Positions 25,244-34,261 of a stretch of DNA of 40,720 nucleotides are shown here, one piece after another. The DNA is taken from NCBI GenBank assembly GCA_017469275.1, contig JAFUGT010000063.1, positions 1-40,720 on the forward strand, read 5' to 3'. Numbering within the stretch: position 1 is the stretch's first letter; each line of letters begins with the position of its first letter. A model generated the notes under the pieces. It did not search any database and was not told where the DNA came from. It saw only the letters and a list, made by a program, of their open reading frames with translations. Source of the stretch: Lachnospiraceae bacterium. GTDB lineage: Bacteria; Bacillota; Clostridia; Lachnospirales; Lachnospiraceae. The translations under genes were made by a program, and so were the position numbers.

Positions 25244-25312
25244 TTGCGAAATGCGTATTTACTTTTTCTTTTTTGCGCATATTATGCAATTCCAACACAG
25301 ACACGTTCTCAC
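25244..25312 (+). repeat. TTGCGAAA / GCATATTATGC repeat, copy 2
   Basis: It begins TTGCGAAATGCG, then a T-rich stretch, GCGCATATTATGCAATTCC and ACACGTTCTCAC, matching the copy at 14490. It is followed by a small CCGTTGC/GCAGCGG hairpin. It fills the prmC-prfA gap. Confidence 0.6.
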
Positions 25313-25346
25313 TCCGTTGCTCACGCAGCGGTAATGAGCATCAACG

Positions 25347-26261
25347 CTACAAATGTCCATATACCACCCGATCCATACCTGCATAATCCTTCTTGATAAC
25401 CACCTCTGTAAAACCGGCATTTTTCATAAGTGATAATACCGCATTTCCCTGATTATATCCTATCTCAAAAAACAGATATCCGTTATCGCCCATATATTCC
25501 ACTGCCTGTCCCGTTATCGTTTTATAAAAATCAAGACCATCCTCACCACCATCAAGAGCAAGATGAGGTTCGTGTTCCTTCACCTCAGGCATAAGTGTAT
25601 TAATCACTTCACTCTCAATATACGGCGGGTTGCAAACAATTATATCATATTTCAACGTTCGGTCTTTATAATACTCATCTTCAAACAGATTACAACACAC
25701 GACATCAGCGTCCGTAATGTTGTATTTATCAAGATTTTTCTGCGTAACCTTAAGAGCGTCTTTCGAAATATCACTTAAAGTAAGAGCTATATTATTATGA
25801 TACATTTTCAGCGAAATCCCTATGCATCCGGAACCGCAGCAAAGATCCAACACTCTTACCTCTTTGCCATTAAATGACGCATTTGAACTGTCAGCATTAT
25901 CTCCGTTATCAGATGTATTACCCTTATGCATGTCAAACAGCTCATTAACCGTCTCTACAAGCACTTCCGTATCACTTCTTGGAATAAGCACCTTCTCATC
26001 AACAAAGAAAGTGTAATCCATAAAATGAGCTTCTCCCATAATATACTGTAACGGATAATGTTCGCATCGAAGTTCTATCAGTTTCTTATATTCTTCCTCT
26101 TTTTCAGGTGTAACAGTCTCGCTCCCATTGATAAGCATATACATATAATTGACACCAAGGACATGCTCTAACATTACCTTGCGCTCATACTTCGCATATT
26201 CATTACCTGAAAGTTCCAGCTGTTCTTTGCCATAATCCAATAATTCATTTATAGTTGACAT
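25347..26261 (-). CDS. prmC: Release factor glutamine methyltransferase
   Basis: A 304-residue SAM-dependent methyltransferase that modifies the Gln of GGQ in RF1 and RF2. VLDLCCGSGCIGISL is the SAM-binding loop (about residues 135-149) and IVCNPPYIES carries the NPPY catalytic motif. The N-terminal helical domain (about 1-85) contacts the release factor. A low-complexity insert rich in Asn, Asp and Ser (about 112-131) between the domains makes it some 20 residues longer than usual. GGTGGTG precedes ATG. It lies just upstream of its substrate gene prfA and ends with TAG. Confidence 0.95.
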   Translation of the reverse strand: MSTINELLDYGKEQLELSGNEYAKYERKVMLEHVLGVNYMYMLINGSETVTPEKEEEYKKLIELRCEHYPLQYIMGEAHFMDYTFFVDEKVLIPRSDTEVLVETVNELFDMHKGNTSDNGDNADSSNASFNGKEVRVLDLCCGSGCIGISLKMYHNNIALTLSDISKDALKVTQKNLDKYNITDADVVCCNLFEDEYYKDRTLKYDIIVCNPPYIESEVINTLMPEVKEHEPHLALDGGEDGLDFYKTITGQAVEYMGDNGYLFFEIGYNQGNAVLSLMKNAGFTEVVIKKDYAGMDRVVYGHL

Positions 26262-26315
26262 AACACCACCAACTTAACTCAAAACAAATATCTGCATTTA
26301 AATATGTTCTTTTAA

Positions 26316-27308
26316 TCAAAATCCTTCAAGATCATCAATTTCAAGCTCGTTATCCTGCGTTTTTATACCCTGAGCTTCATTTACCGCGTCTGCATACGCC
26401 TTACCATATAAAACCGCCTCAACCGCTACAATGGCAACCTGTATCATATCCTCATCCGGCTCTCTGGTAGTGAGCTTCTGCACCCACATTCCCGGTCTGC
26501 TAAGCACATTCCAGAAAGAACTATCACTTCTTCCTGCTGCACGAATAAATTCATACGATATTCCCGCAACCACCGGCACCAACAATAGTCTTAAGAGAAA
26601 ACGCAGCCACATCTGTTCGGCAGTAATGAACATGAAAACTATAATACTCACTATCATCACAACAAATATAAAACTTGTACCGCAGCGCTTGTGATACCTT
26701 GTAAATTTCTTGACATTGGCAGGTTTCAAATCTTCACCGGCTTCATAGCAATTAATGGTTTTGTGCTCTGCCCCGTGATACATAAACAACCTGTGAATAT
26801 CCTCCATCTGTGCTATCAAAAGAACATACAATAAGAATATGGCCAGTCTTATGATACCTTCTATCAAAGATAATACAAAATGATTACCTATCCATTTTCC
26901 TAATAACTCAGCAATGCCTGCAGGAAGAAACATAAATAATCCAAGAGCAAGGGCTATTGAAATCACAACAGTTACTCCTAACAACACATCCTCTGCCTTA
27001 TCCTTGAATATATCCTTAAACAGTCGATCAGCCTTTGTCTCCTCTTCGTCTTCCTCAAAAAATGATGAGGAATATGTCAACGTCTTCATGCCGAGAACAA
27101 GTGCCTCTACAAAATTAGCAATTCCACGAATAAATGGTATCTTGAACACAGGATGTTTCTCTCCATAAGACTTATACTGATGAAATTTGACGCATATATT
27201 ATTATCAGGCAATCTCACTGCTGTTGAATATCCACCCGGACCTTTCATCATTATTCCTTCTAAGACCGCCTGTCCTCCAAGAGAACCTTTGGGTATATGT
27301 TTTTCCAT
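26316..27308 (-). CDS. DUF1385-family membrane protein
   Basis: A 330-residue membrane protein. Family hallmarks are GGQAVLEGIMMKGP near the N-terminus, HRLFMYHGAEHKTINCYEAG (about 175-195) with conserved His and Cys, and YHKRCGTSF, followed by hydrophobic helices. About four to five membrane segments are visible (about 108-145, 155-170, 215-260). Family members sit between rpmE and prmC/prfA in many Firmicutes, as here; their function is not established. GGAGG lies 10 bases before ATG. Confidence 0.92.
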   Translation of the reverse strand: MEKHIPKGSLGGQAVLEGIMMKGPGGYSTAVRLPDNNICVKFHQYKSYGEKHPVFKIPFIRGIANFVEALVLGMKTLTYSSSFFEEDEEETKADRLFKDIFKDKAEDVLLGVTVVISIALALGLFMFLPAGIAELLGKWIGNHFVLSLIEGIIRLAIFLLYVLLIAQMEDIHRLFMYHGAEHKTINCYEAGEDLKPANVKKFTRYHKRCGTSFIFVVMIVSIIVFMFITAEQMWLRFLLRLLLVPVVAGISYEFIRAAGRSDSSFWNVLSRPGMWVQKLTTREPDEDMIQVAIVAVEAVLYGKAYADAVNEAQGIKTQDNELEIDDLEGF

Positions 27309-27330
27309 TACATATATTCCTCCTATATAA

Positions 27331-27364
27331 ACAAAAGGGTTGAGATTACATTCAATCCCAACCC
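27331..27364 (-). terminator. Terminator or attenuator after rpmE
   Basis: On the minus strand, GGGTTGGGATT, loop GAATGT, AATCTCAACCC (11 bp with one G-U) is followed by TTTTGTTTATAT. It lies between rpmE and DUF1385, and since no promoter is obvious in the 66-base gap it probably lets some transcripts through. Confidence 0.8.
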
Positions 27365-27374
27365 CTGATCATTA

Positions 27375-27584
27375 CTAGTTTGCCTCGTTAACACCATACT
27401 TACGATTGAATTTCTCAATACGTCCACGTGCCTGAGCTGACTTCTGCTGACCTGTGTAGAATGAATGGCACTTTGAGCAAATCTCAACGTGAATCTCTTC
27501 CTTGGTCGAGCCGGTCACAAACTCATTACCGCAGTTACAAACTACTTTTGCCTGATAATAATTTGGATGAATTCCTTGTCTCAT
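27375..27584 (-). CDS. rpmE: Ribosomal protein bL31 (zinc-binding type)
   Basis: A 69-residue bL31 of the 50S subunit. Four cysteines in the pattern CNC near residue 16-18 and CSKC near 36-39 mark the zinc-binding (C+) form. [10 protein letters not shown] and [19 protein letters not shown] are family features. GAGAGG precedes the ATG. It ends at the usual length with TAG, direct support for UAG as a stop in this genome. It has its own promoter and a leader of about 88 bases, and is followed by a strong hairpin. Confidence 0.97.
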   Translation of the reverse strand: MRQGIHPNYYQAKVVCNCGNEFVTGSTKEEIHVEICSKCHSFYTGQQKSAQARGRIEKFNRKYGVNEAN

Positions 27585-27672
27585 TATATTACACCTCTCT
27601 AAATATATTGGCAGATTCCAACCCGCCTGTTAAAACTTATCAATCTGTAGGACTATATTTTGTCCAAACAAC
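27585..27672 (-). ncRNA. Candidate 5' leader of rpmE (possible L31 autoregulatory element)
   Basis: About 88 transcribed bases precede rpmE. A short hairpin, GGCGG with CTGCC (one G-U pair), lies about 25 bases before the ribosome site. L31 leaders that bind the protein are known in several phyla, including Firmicutes. I see only a leader of suitable length and one hairpin, so the match is tentative. Confidence 0.3.
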
Positions 27673-27678
27673 TTTTGT

Positions 27679-27707
27679 ATTCTACCACACAACCACAATT
27701 ATTGCAA
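27679..27707 (-). promoter_or_regulatory. Sigma-A promoter of rpmE
   Basis: TTGCAA (27702-27707), a 17-base spacer, TAGAAT (27679-27684). It begins just 14 bases beyond the end of the pilin gene at 27721, with no terminator hairpin seen between, so read-through from the pilus locus is possible. Confidence 0.65.
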
Positions 27708-27720
27708 GCATTTTTTATTA

Positions 27721-28392
27721 TTAATCTTTTTTGATCCAACCCCAGAAATCATTGTTAGAAAAATCCTTTCCGGATTTATTGGAAATCAGATAGTACTGAA
27801 TCTTCTTCCCCTTATATGGTCCCGAAGCAAATTCATTAGTTCCGCTTAATATTTTGTTTGAATTGTTTTTTCTCGGATTATTATCTGACCAATCACCGTT
27901 GTAATAATAAATGTGAGGTGAATCCTCCTTGTCTATATAAAGCGCATAAAATACAGTGTACTTGTCTTTGTCTGTCACTTTTGCCGTAGTTGAGTAATTA
28001 CTCCCCACTGCTATCATATAACAATACGGTTCATTATCACCTGTAAGATCGGCAGTTTCAAGTACCTTCTTTGCAAAATCAGTATTAGTAGCATCACAAT
28101 CACCATTATTACCCGGAGTTTTAGAACCAGGTATAATACTTGCATTTGCTGCAACTTCACCTCCGGACTTAGCGTATAAATCCACAAGTCCAGCCTGAGT
28201 TGCCGTCATAGCATTTCTTGCATTTAATATATATTGTTGCTTTTTCGCTCTGTCAATATATCCCATAAGAGCAGGAATCAATATGGCCGCTAAAATCGCA
28301 AGAATCACCAGAACAACTATAAGCTCAACCAGAGTAAATCCGCTGTTTTTTCTATTATTAAATTTTGAAGGTATTTTTTTACGCATAACCAT
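27721..28392 (-). CDS. Type IV pilin-like protein (second pilin)
   Basis: A 223-residue prepilin. After a short basic leader comes the cleavage site SG/FTLVELIVVLVILAILAA with Glu at position +5 of the mature protein, then PALMGYIDRAKKQQYILNARNAM. The first 50 mature residues are almost the same as those of the major pilin at 35880, but the C-terminal domain is longer and different, with VLETADLTGDNEPYCYMIAVG and WSDNNPRKNNS. The start is uncertain: ATG 28392 has AAGG 5 bases upstream, and ATG 28386 is also possible. It is the last gene of the locus, after pilB, and may be an alternative or minor pilin. Confidence 0.88.
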   Translation of the reverse strand: MVMRKKIPSKFNNRKNSGFTLVELIVVLVILAILAAILIPALMGYIDRAKKQQYILNARNAMTATQAGLVDLYAKSGGEVAANASIIPGSKTPGNNGDCDATNTDFAKKVLETADLTGDNEPYCYMIAVGSNYSTTAKVTDKDKYTVFYALYIDKEDSPHIYYYNGDWSDNNPRKNNSNKILSGTNEFASGPYKGKKIQYYLISNKSGKDFSNNDFWGWIKKD

Positions 28393-28471
28393 AACCGCCT
28401 TATAGTTCATTCAATAATTCTATCGGAATAACCCGGTCTTGGCTTAACATCAAAATATCTAAAACAGACAT

Positions 28472-30352
28472 TTAATCAAACGAAGCTACTCTTCTAAATT
28501 CTTCAACTGTAGTAATACCCTGCTCCATAAGATCTATGCAGCTCTCTCTAAGTGTCTGCATACCCTGATGTTCAATTGCATAATCTTTAATTTCCTCTGT
28601 AGTTGCACCTTGCGATATCATTTTTCTAAGCGGCTTATCAATTACCAATATCTCATGAATAGAAATACGGCCATTATATCCTGAATTGTTACAATGATTA
28701 CAACCATGTGCAACTTTAACTAACGGAATATCTCTTCCGATAAAATGTTTGTCGTCCTCCGAAAGCGGAGCTTCTGTACAGCAATAGGTACATACCTTTC
28801 TAACAAGACGCTGTGCTATGATTCCGTCTAAAGCACTGGATACCATATACGGCTCAATACCCATATCCACAAGACGGATTACCGATGAAGCCGCATCATT
28901 TGTATGAAGTGTGGAAAGCACCAAGTGTCCGGTAATGGCTGCACGTACTGAAATATTAGCCGTCTCGGCATCACGAGTCTCACCGACCATTATGATATCC
29001 GGATCTTGTCGAAGCAATGCTCTAAGTCCTACTTCAAATGTCAATCCGGCAACAGGATGTACCTGCATCTGATTAAGTTTTGGCAGATTCTTCTCGACCG
29101 GATCTTCAATCGTAGATATATTAACCGGTCGGTTAGACAGTTCCGCCAACATCATATAAAGTGTTGTTGATTTACCGGAACCTGTAGGTCCTGTCAGATA
29201 AATAATACCGTTAAGCGAACCTAGCATTTGCTGAACTTTCTTATAGTTTTCCTCATTCATACCAAAGGTACCCGGATGATCGATTGCAGAATTGTTTGCA
29301 AGCATTCTGAGAACTGCTTTTTCCCCAAAGGTGGTCGGTATTAGAGATACACGGACATTGACTATCTGATTTCTGATACGCACACGAAAATGTCCATCCT
29401 GAGGAACACGACGTTCAGCAATATCAAGCTCGCCCATAATCTTTATACGCGCAATAAGTGATGCATGAATATTCTTTTGCAAAGTAACATATTCCACCAT
29501 AGCGCCATCTATACGCATACGAACCATTGTATTTTTTTCAAAGGGTTCTATATGAATATCCGATACATTATCAGCATATGCCTTATCAAGCAAACTGTTA
29601 ACGAGATTGATTATAGGTGTATCGTAGGTTGCATCAGATGTATCAATCAACATCTCGTCCACACCGCCGTCATCCATCTCTTTGTTGGCCGCCGTAACCG
29701 CCTGTTTTGCTGAAATCTCTGCATAATAGTAATTAATAGCATTAAGGAGTGGATCCTTCTCAGAGATAAGAAGTTCAATAACCTTACCGGTTGTCTGTCT
29801 TATATCCTCAATACCATACAAATCAAGAGGATCATTAACAACTAACTGCAATCTGTCATTTTCAAGTCCCACCGGAAGCATACAGTAATTAGTGGCTAGC
29901 TGTTCCGGAATGAGATCAACCGCTTCAATATCCACCTTCATATTGGATATATCTATCATCTGAATGTTAAGCTTCTCAGCCAAAGCTCCTAACATCTGCT
30001 TCTCGGTTACAAAGCCAAGCGTAATAAGAATCGCACCAATACGCTCACCCTTGTGTTCTTTCTGATAAGCCAAAGCCTCACCCAACTGTCCGTCAGTTAT
30101 ATATCCCATCTCAATAAGAGTATCGCCAAGACGAAGTTTTCTTATCGCATTATTATCTACCATTCCTCCCTGTGCCGGAGCCGGTGCAGGCGGAGCCGGT
30201 GCAGGCGGAGCCGGAGCTGACGGAGCAGTAGCCATCGGTGTCGGAGCCGGTGCAGGCGAAACCGTTGAAGTGCCAGGTACAGTCTGTGTCGGAGTTGTAG
30301 CAGACATTGATGTGTTCGATTTATTGTCAAAATCTCCAATTCTTAATTTCAT
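28472..30352 (-). CDS. pilB: Type IV pilus assembly ATPase with MshEN domain
   Basis: A 626-residue GspE/PilB ATPase that powers pilus extension at the inner face of the membrane. An unusual Ala/Pro-rich linker (about 20-65, APAPPAPAPPAP-type) follows a short head. Then comes an MshEN domain (about 70-135) with LRLGDTLIEMGYITDGQL and a second RIGAILITLGFVTEKQM, fitting the RLGxxLxxxGxI c-di-GMP-binding pattern. Walker A is YLTGPTGSGKSTTLY, the Asp box is IEDPVE, Walker B is PDIIMVGETRD, and a zinc tetracysteine (CTYC and CNHC) follows. With two c-di-GMP phosphodiesterases in the window, control by this nucleotide is a fair inference. Confidence 0.95.
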   Translation of the reverse strand: MKLRIGDFDNKSNTSMSATTPTQTVPGTSTVSPAPAPTPMATAPSAPAPPAPAPPAPAPAQGGMVDNNAIRKLRLGDTLIEMGYITDGQLGEALAYQKEHKGERIGAILITLGFVTEKQMLGALAEKLNIQMIDISNMKVDIEAVDLIPEQLATNYCMLPVGLENDRLQLVVNDPLDLYGIEDIRQTTGKVIELLISEKDPLLNAINYYYAEISAKQAVTAANKEMDDGGVDEMLIDTSDATYDTPIINLVNSLLDKAYADNVSDIHIEPFEKNTMVRMRIDGAMVEYVTLQKNIHASLIARIKIMGELDIAERRVPQDGHFRVRIRNQIVNVRVSLIPTTFGEKAVLRMLANNSAIDHPGTFGMNEENYKKVQQMLGSLNGIIYLTGPTGSGKSTTLYMMLAELSNRPVNISTIEDPVEKNLPKLNQMQVHPVAGLTFEVGLRALLRQDPDIIMVGETRDAETANISVRAAITGHLVLSTLHTNDAASSVIRLVDMGIEPYMVSSALDGIIAQRLVRKVCTYCCTEAPLSEDDKHFIGRDIPLVKVAHGCNHCNNSGYNGRISIHEILVIDKPLRKMISQGATTEEIKDYAIEHQGMQTLRESCIDLMEQGITTVEEFRRVASFD

Positions 30353-30412
30353 AGATTCTCTTCACCCTCTATACATTATATATTAGTATCATTTTATTCA
30401 TAGCAAAATTAA

Positions 30413-31345
30413 TCAATCGACAATTGTTTCGGTTGCCTCTTCGCCGGATTCATCTGACGAACCAGCTTCAACTTTACCTTCAGTAAGATCCTTAAATGCA
30501 GAACCGTCATACATATACATCTCAAAATTAACAATCAATCTATTGCCACTCTCCTCTGCAACCTGAACAAGTTCTCCGTTAACATACTCAAAAGGAAGAG
30601 ATGTGAGATCCGTCCACTCGTAAGAAGTAACTCTGAATGCTTTATTGGTAATAATCTCATCAAGCAGTGCCTGAACTTTTCCGTGATCACCATATACATC
30701 CAACATAAGAGAGGCAGCATACACATCCGCAGGTGTTGTATCTTCAATATTGTACATTCCATCTTCATTATTGATGGAAGCAAGCGCTTCTATATCAACC
30801 ATGCCATCTGACGCCTTTGTAGTGCTGCTATCCTCAGTGTCTTCAACATTGTCCTTATCATTTTTATCTGATTTAGCATTAGCGGCTGTATCCTCATCGG
30901 CAGCTTCTTCCTCCTCCAGAACATATTGTGCAGCTTCTATCGCTTTTTGCTTAGCCGCCCACGCCTCTGAATTAACATAGGCAAGAAGCACAACCGGATC
31001 TTTGGGAGACTGAATACTGAAATTATTAACCTTAAGTCCATATCCCAAGGCTTTATTGGTAACCAATCTGTCCACATCAGCCGCCATCTGTCGCTCATAA
31101 TATCTTGAAGACAATTCATCTGTCATTTTCTCAGCATTGCTCTTGAATTCCTCTATCATATCAAGCTGCATAATCTTCATCTTGATTGAATCGTGCAGAA
31201 CCTGCGCATCATCAATTTTTTCTTCTATGGAATTGATTTTCCTGTTAAGCGGTCTGATACCAATTATAAAAAACAGTGCAGCTATGACAATCAGACCTAA
31301 CATATATAATAGTTTTTTATCTCTTGCTGTTATTCCGGTCGCCAT
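30413..31345 (-). CDS. PilO/GspM-like pilus inner-membrane protein
   Basis: A 310-residue protein with one membrane helix near the N-terminus (about 13-30), a coiled-coil stretch (about 33-95, NRKINSIEEKIDDAQVLHDS) and a C-terminal ferredoxin-like region, the layout of PilO/GspM. A strongly acidic low-complexity insert (about 140-185, with EEEEAADED and DNVEDTEDSS) breaks the C-terminal part. GGAGGTGAGTAA precedes ATG, and the pilMN gene ends 4 bases upstream. It probably pairs with the PilN part of that protein to form the alignment complex. The call rests on topology and position more than on sequence motifs. Confidence 0.75.
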   Translation of the reverse strand: MATGITARDKKLLYMLGLIVIAALFFIIGIRPLNRKINSIEEKIDDAQVLHDSIKMKIMQLDMIEEFKSNAEKMTDELSSRYYERQMAADVDRLVTNKALGYGLKVNNFSIQSPKDPVVLLAYVNSEAWAAKQKAIEAAQYVLEEEEAADEDTAANAKSDKNDKDNVEDTEDSSTTKASDGMVDIEALASINNEDGMYNIEDTTPADVYAASLMLDVYGDHGKVQALLDEIITNKAFRVTSYEWTDLTSLPFEYVNGELVQVAEESGNRLIVNFEMYMYDGSAFKDLTEGKVEAGSSDESGEEATETIVD

Positions 31346-31349
31346 TTAC

Positions 31350-32819
31350 TCACCTCCCCGCACTTTCCGACAATATGCATTCAAGATTGGCAACCCATTG
31401 TCCGGAGCTGTTAATCTCTGAGTATCCCGTATAATTAACTTCAAAGAAACAATCCTCTGCATCTAATCGGTCTATAAATGTGTTGACCATCTCCACATCC
31501 TGGAATTTGGCAGTAATGCCAATCTTTCCCTGTGTTGAATCATAACTGTCAATAGTGACATCTCCAAGCCCCACTGCTGCTTTCTTGATTATCTTATCAA
31601 TCTCAGATGTAGGCAATGGATAACTGTCTATATTCTTGTCAAGCAATCTAAGAGCATTAACATGACCGCTGTATAATTCCACATTTGCAGCAGCCTTATC
31701 ATATTCGGCTGCCATAGAAAGATTAGCAGGATTAGTATTGTAATCCTCTAATTCTTTGAGTTCTTTGTTCTTATTAACATAAGTAACAATGCGCGATACG
31801 GTTATTATCAGCATCAGGAGAAATACAGCCACATAAGGAACCGCAAGTTTAATGATTTTATTACGTTTTTCATGATCAACTATTTCACCCTTGCCATACA
31901 TCTTTAAAAGATTCTGATGGTCTGTAAGTGTCATAAGACCTGCTGTCGGATAAAACAAAGTATCCAGTGAATCTGTTGAATATGAGAATTTAACCCCACG
32001 CATTACACTTATATTATATACAACAACATTCTCAGACAAATTCATGGATATTGCTCTTTCGACATTGGTTGCATCCTCTAATGTCATTCCCGCAAGATAA
32101 ATCTGAGAAATCGCATCTTCTACCTTTTCAGACTTGGAGAACTGTTCAATCTGGCTGACCGTATTAGAAATCTCACCGGCAAATTCAAGAGTACCCGGCT
32201 GATTAAATGTACGGGCAGTTGTTGAATAGAAATATTCTCCTTTAACAAGATAAATAGCTGTAACAGTCATCGCATCCCTAAGCATAACAACACTGTTTTT
32301 ATCCGGTGCAAAATTAAGTTTCTTTAGAAAGTTAACGGATACACCGATACCACTGTTGATTTCCTTAAGTTCAATGCCCGCACCCGCAAATACATTAACA
32401 TAATTGGCTATGAATTCCACATCCGCAAGTTCAGTACATACCTTCATGGTCTTATTTTTTTTGTTCTGGCTTATAACATAGAAACCTAACAATCTCTTGC
32501 GCTCACCACTTCGCTCTTCAAACTCACGCTGCAGATATATGTCTGCTTTATTATGCGACATAATCGGCATATCAATCACTCTGACTGATATCTGAGAAGT
32601 GTTGATAACAAGTCTTATCCCCTTTTTCGGCAGCTTATGTGTATTCCACATTCCTGCAAGAGCGTATTGAATTCCTTCAGGATCTGTAATTACACCATTT
32701 AAGAAGCTGCCCTCCGGCATTGGAGTTGAGTAAACATGACTAACCGACACTCCTTTACCATTGCTCTGTCCTGAAAGCACTTCTATGTCTGTATTAGATA
32801 AATAAACAGTTAGACTCAT
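31350..32819 (-). CDS. PilM-PilN fusion (GspL-like) pilus protein
   Basis: A 489-residue protein. The N-terminal 310 residues are cytoplasmic and PilM-like (actin fold) but lack the DxGxxxxK nucleotide loop usual near the N-terminus (it reads MSLTVYLSNTDIEVLSGQ). A membrane helix (about 325-350, AVPYVAVFLLMLIITV), a coiled coil and a PilN-type extracellular domain follow. Such PilMN fusions are known in clostridial type IV pilus loci such as that of Clostridioides difficile, and the layout recalls GspL of type II secretion. AAGGAGG lies 6 bases before ATG 32819, which is preferred over an upstream start. It probably connects the ATPase to the pilus base. Confidence 0.85.
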   Translation of the reverse strand: MSLTVYLSNTDIEVLSGQSNGKGVSVSHVYSTPMPEGSFLNGVITDPEGIQYALAGMWNTHKLPKKGIRLVINTSQISVRVIDMPIMSHNKADIYLQREFEERSGERKRLLGFYVISQNKKNKTMKVCTELADVEFIANYVNVFAGAGIELKEINSGIGVSVNFLKKLNFAPDKNSVVMLRDAMTVTAIYLVKGEYFYSTTARTFNQPGTLEFAGEISNTVSQIEQFSKSEKVEDAISQIYLAGMTLEDATNVERAISMNLSENVVVYNISVMRGVKFSYSTDSLDTLFYPTAGLMTLTDHQNLLKMYGKGEIVDHEKRNKIIKLAVPYVAVFLLMLIITVSRIVTYVNKNKELKELEDYNTNPANLSMAAEYDKAAANVELYSGHVNALRLLDKNIDSYPLPTSEIDKIIKKAAVGLGDVTIDSYDSTQGKIGITAKFQDVEMVNTFIDRLDAEDCFFEVNYTGYSEINSSGQWVANLECILSESAGR

Positions 32820-32881
32820 ATTCGTCCTCCTTACATATTGCATCCATTAATAGGTAATTGCCTATATATCCGCTTAAATAA

Positions 32882-34078
32882 TTACTGTGCACCGATAGAC
32901 TGATAAGACTGGTATATAGGAACAATTACAGATATCATGATAAATCCGACTATTACCGCCATAACAACGATCATTGCCGGTTCAAGATACGCAACCATCT
33001 GACTTATTGCACGCTCTGATTCAAATTCCATATCATCGGCAATCGAGTCGAGCATAGTATCAAGTGATCCGGCTTCTTCACCAACACGGATAGATGATTC
33101 TATCTTCTTAACAAAACCATCCACTTTACCTATGGCTGAACTTAAAGATTCGCCGGCAGTTGTATCGGCAATAACCTGTTTGAACTGCTTCTCTATATAC
33201 AGGTTACCAATTGTCTTACTTGCGATATCAAGACATGTAATAATAGGAATACCTGATGAATATAAAGAACTTAATGTCCTGGCAAAACGTGCAGTATATA
33301 TGACTTTGAATAATTTACCAATCTTGGGAATATGAATCTGGATTCTGTCTAATACGTAGCATACAGCCGGTATTTTCTTAAGAAAATATATCAATAGGAA
33401 TACTGTTACCGCTCCTATAATAAGAGCATACCAATAGGCAACAACGAAATCGCTTATTGCAAGCATAATCCTTGTAGGAAGTGGCAACACCGGCATAGAA
33501 GCAAATAGTGAATCAAATTGCGGCATTACAAATCCAAATATAACCGCTACCACTAATACTATCAAACCGCTAAGAATCTTCGGATATGTCATGGCACTTT
33601 TGACCTTGGCATTTAACCTGTCTTCTTTGGTATATTGAGCAGATATTCTCATTGCCGTATCATCAAGACCACCACTGGACTCTGCCGCACGAAACATATT
33701 AATTATGAGCATCGGGAATACACCCTTCATGGATTCCATTGCAACTGAAAGAGGAACGCCCTGCATAACCTCCTTAGTAACATCATTATATATCTTTCGT
33801 TCATAAGGAGTCACCGCTTCATCTTCCGAAAGCATCTGCAGACATCTGACAAGAGGTATACCGGCATGCATCAATGTACCTATCTGCCTCGCAAATTCCG
33901 CTAAAGCCTTTGCCTTAAGAGGCTTGTAATTGGCTGTTTTGGTGAGATCCTTTGCATCCAAAAGCATCAGCTTCTTCTGCTTAAGTCTGTCGTGAAGATC
34001 CTGCTCATCAGCTGCTATCAGAACACCCGTGACAGTACCGCCTTCGGCATCCTGAGCTTTGTATCTGAAATTGGGCAT
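32882..34078 (-). CDS. pilC: Type IV pilus inner-membrane platform protein
   Basis: A 398-residue GspF/PilC protein with two repeated T2SSF domains (about 60-185 and 265-390), each ending in membrane helices. Typical stretches are FARQIGTLMHAGIPLVRCL, PLSVAMESMKGVFPMLIINMFRAAESSG and its counterpart FARTLSSLYSSGIPIITCL, KIESSIRVGEEAGSLD. It is the rotor-like platform above PilB. ATG 34078 is chosen because GGAGG lies 9 bases upstream and MPNFRYKAQD is the family start; the frame stays open upstream. A 183-base gap before it contains promoter-like sites. Confidence 0.96.
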   Translation of the reverse strand: MPNFRYKAQDAEGGTVTGVLIAADEQDLHDRLKQKKLMLLDAKDLTKTANYKPLKAKALAEFARQIGTLMHAGIPLVRCLQMLSEDEAVTPYERKIYNDVTKEVMQGVPLSVAMESMKGVFPMLIINMFRAAESSGGLDDTAMRISAQYTKEDRLNAKVKSAMTYPKILSGLIVLVVAVIFGFVMPQFDSLFASMPVLPLPTRIMLAISDFVVAYWYALIIGAVTVFLLIYFLKKIPAVCYVLDRIQIHIPKIGKLFKVIYTARFARTLSSLYSSGIPIITCLDIASKTIGNLYIEKQFKQVIADTTAGESLSSAIGKVDGFVKKIESSIRVGEEAGSLDTMLDSIADDMEFESERAISQMVAYLEPAMIVVMAVIVGFIMISVIVPIYQSYQSIGAQ

Positions 34079-34124
34079 AAGCTTATACCTCCAAGGATTA
34101 ATACTTTTTTCAAAATAATTGCGA

Positions 34125-34185
34125 TTAATATATATGATTGCATACCTGTCAATGAATATATTCAATCATATGATATGGCTGTCAA
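34125..34185 (-). promoter_or_regulatory. Promoter region of pilC with two TTGACA boxes
   Basis: Two perfect TTGACA hexamers occur at 34180-34185 and 34147-34152. The first has TATATT 19 bases on, the second TATTAA 16 bases on. Either could start transcription of pilC and the downstream genes. A TGAATATATTCA palindrome lies between them. Confidence 0.45.
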
Positions 34186-34261
34186 AAGTACCTTTTGTTC
34201 CCCCATGATATACGAGTTGCTCCATTGTTTCATAATTCCCACAACTTAGCAAAAATTGGAT

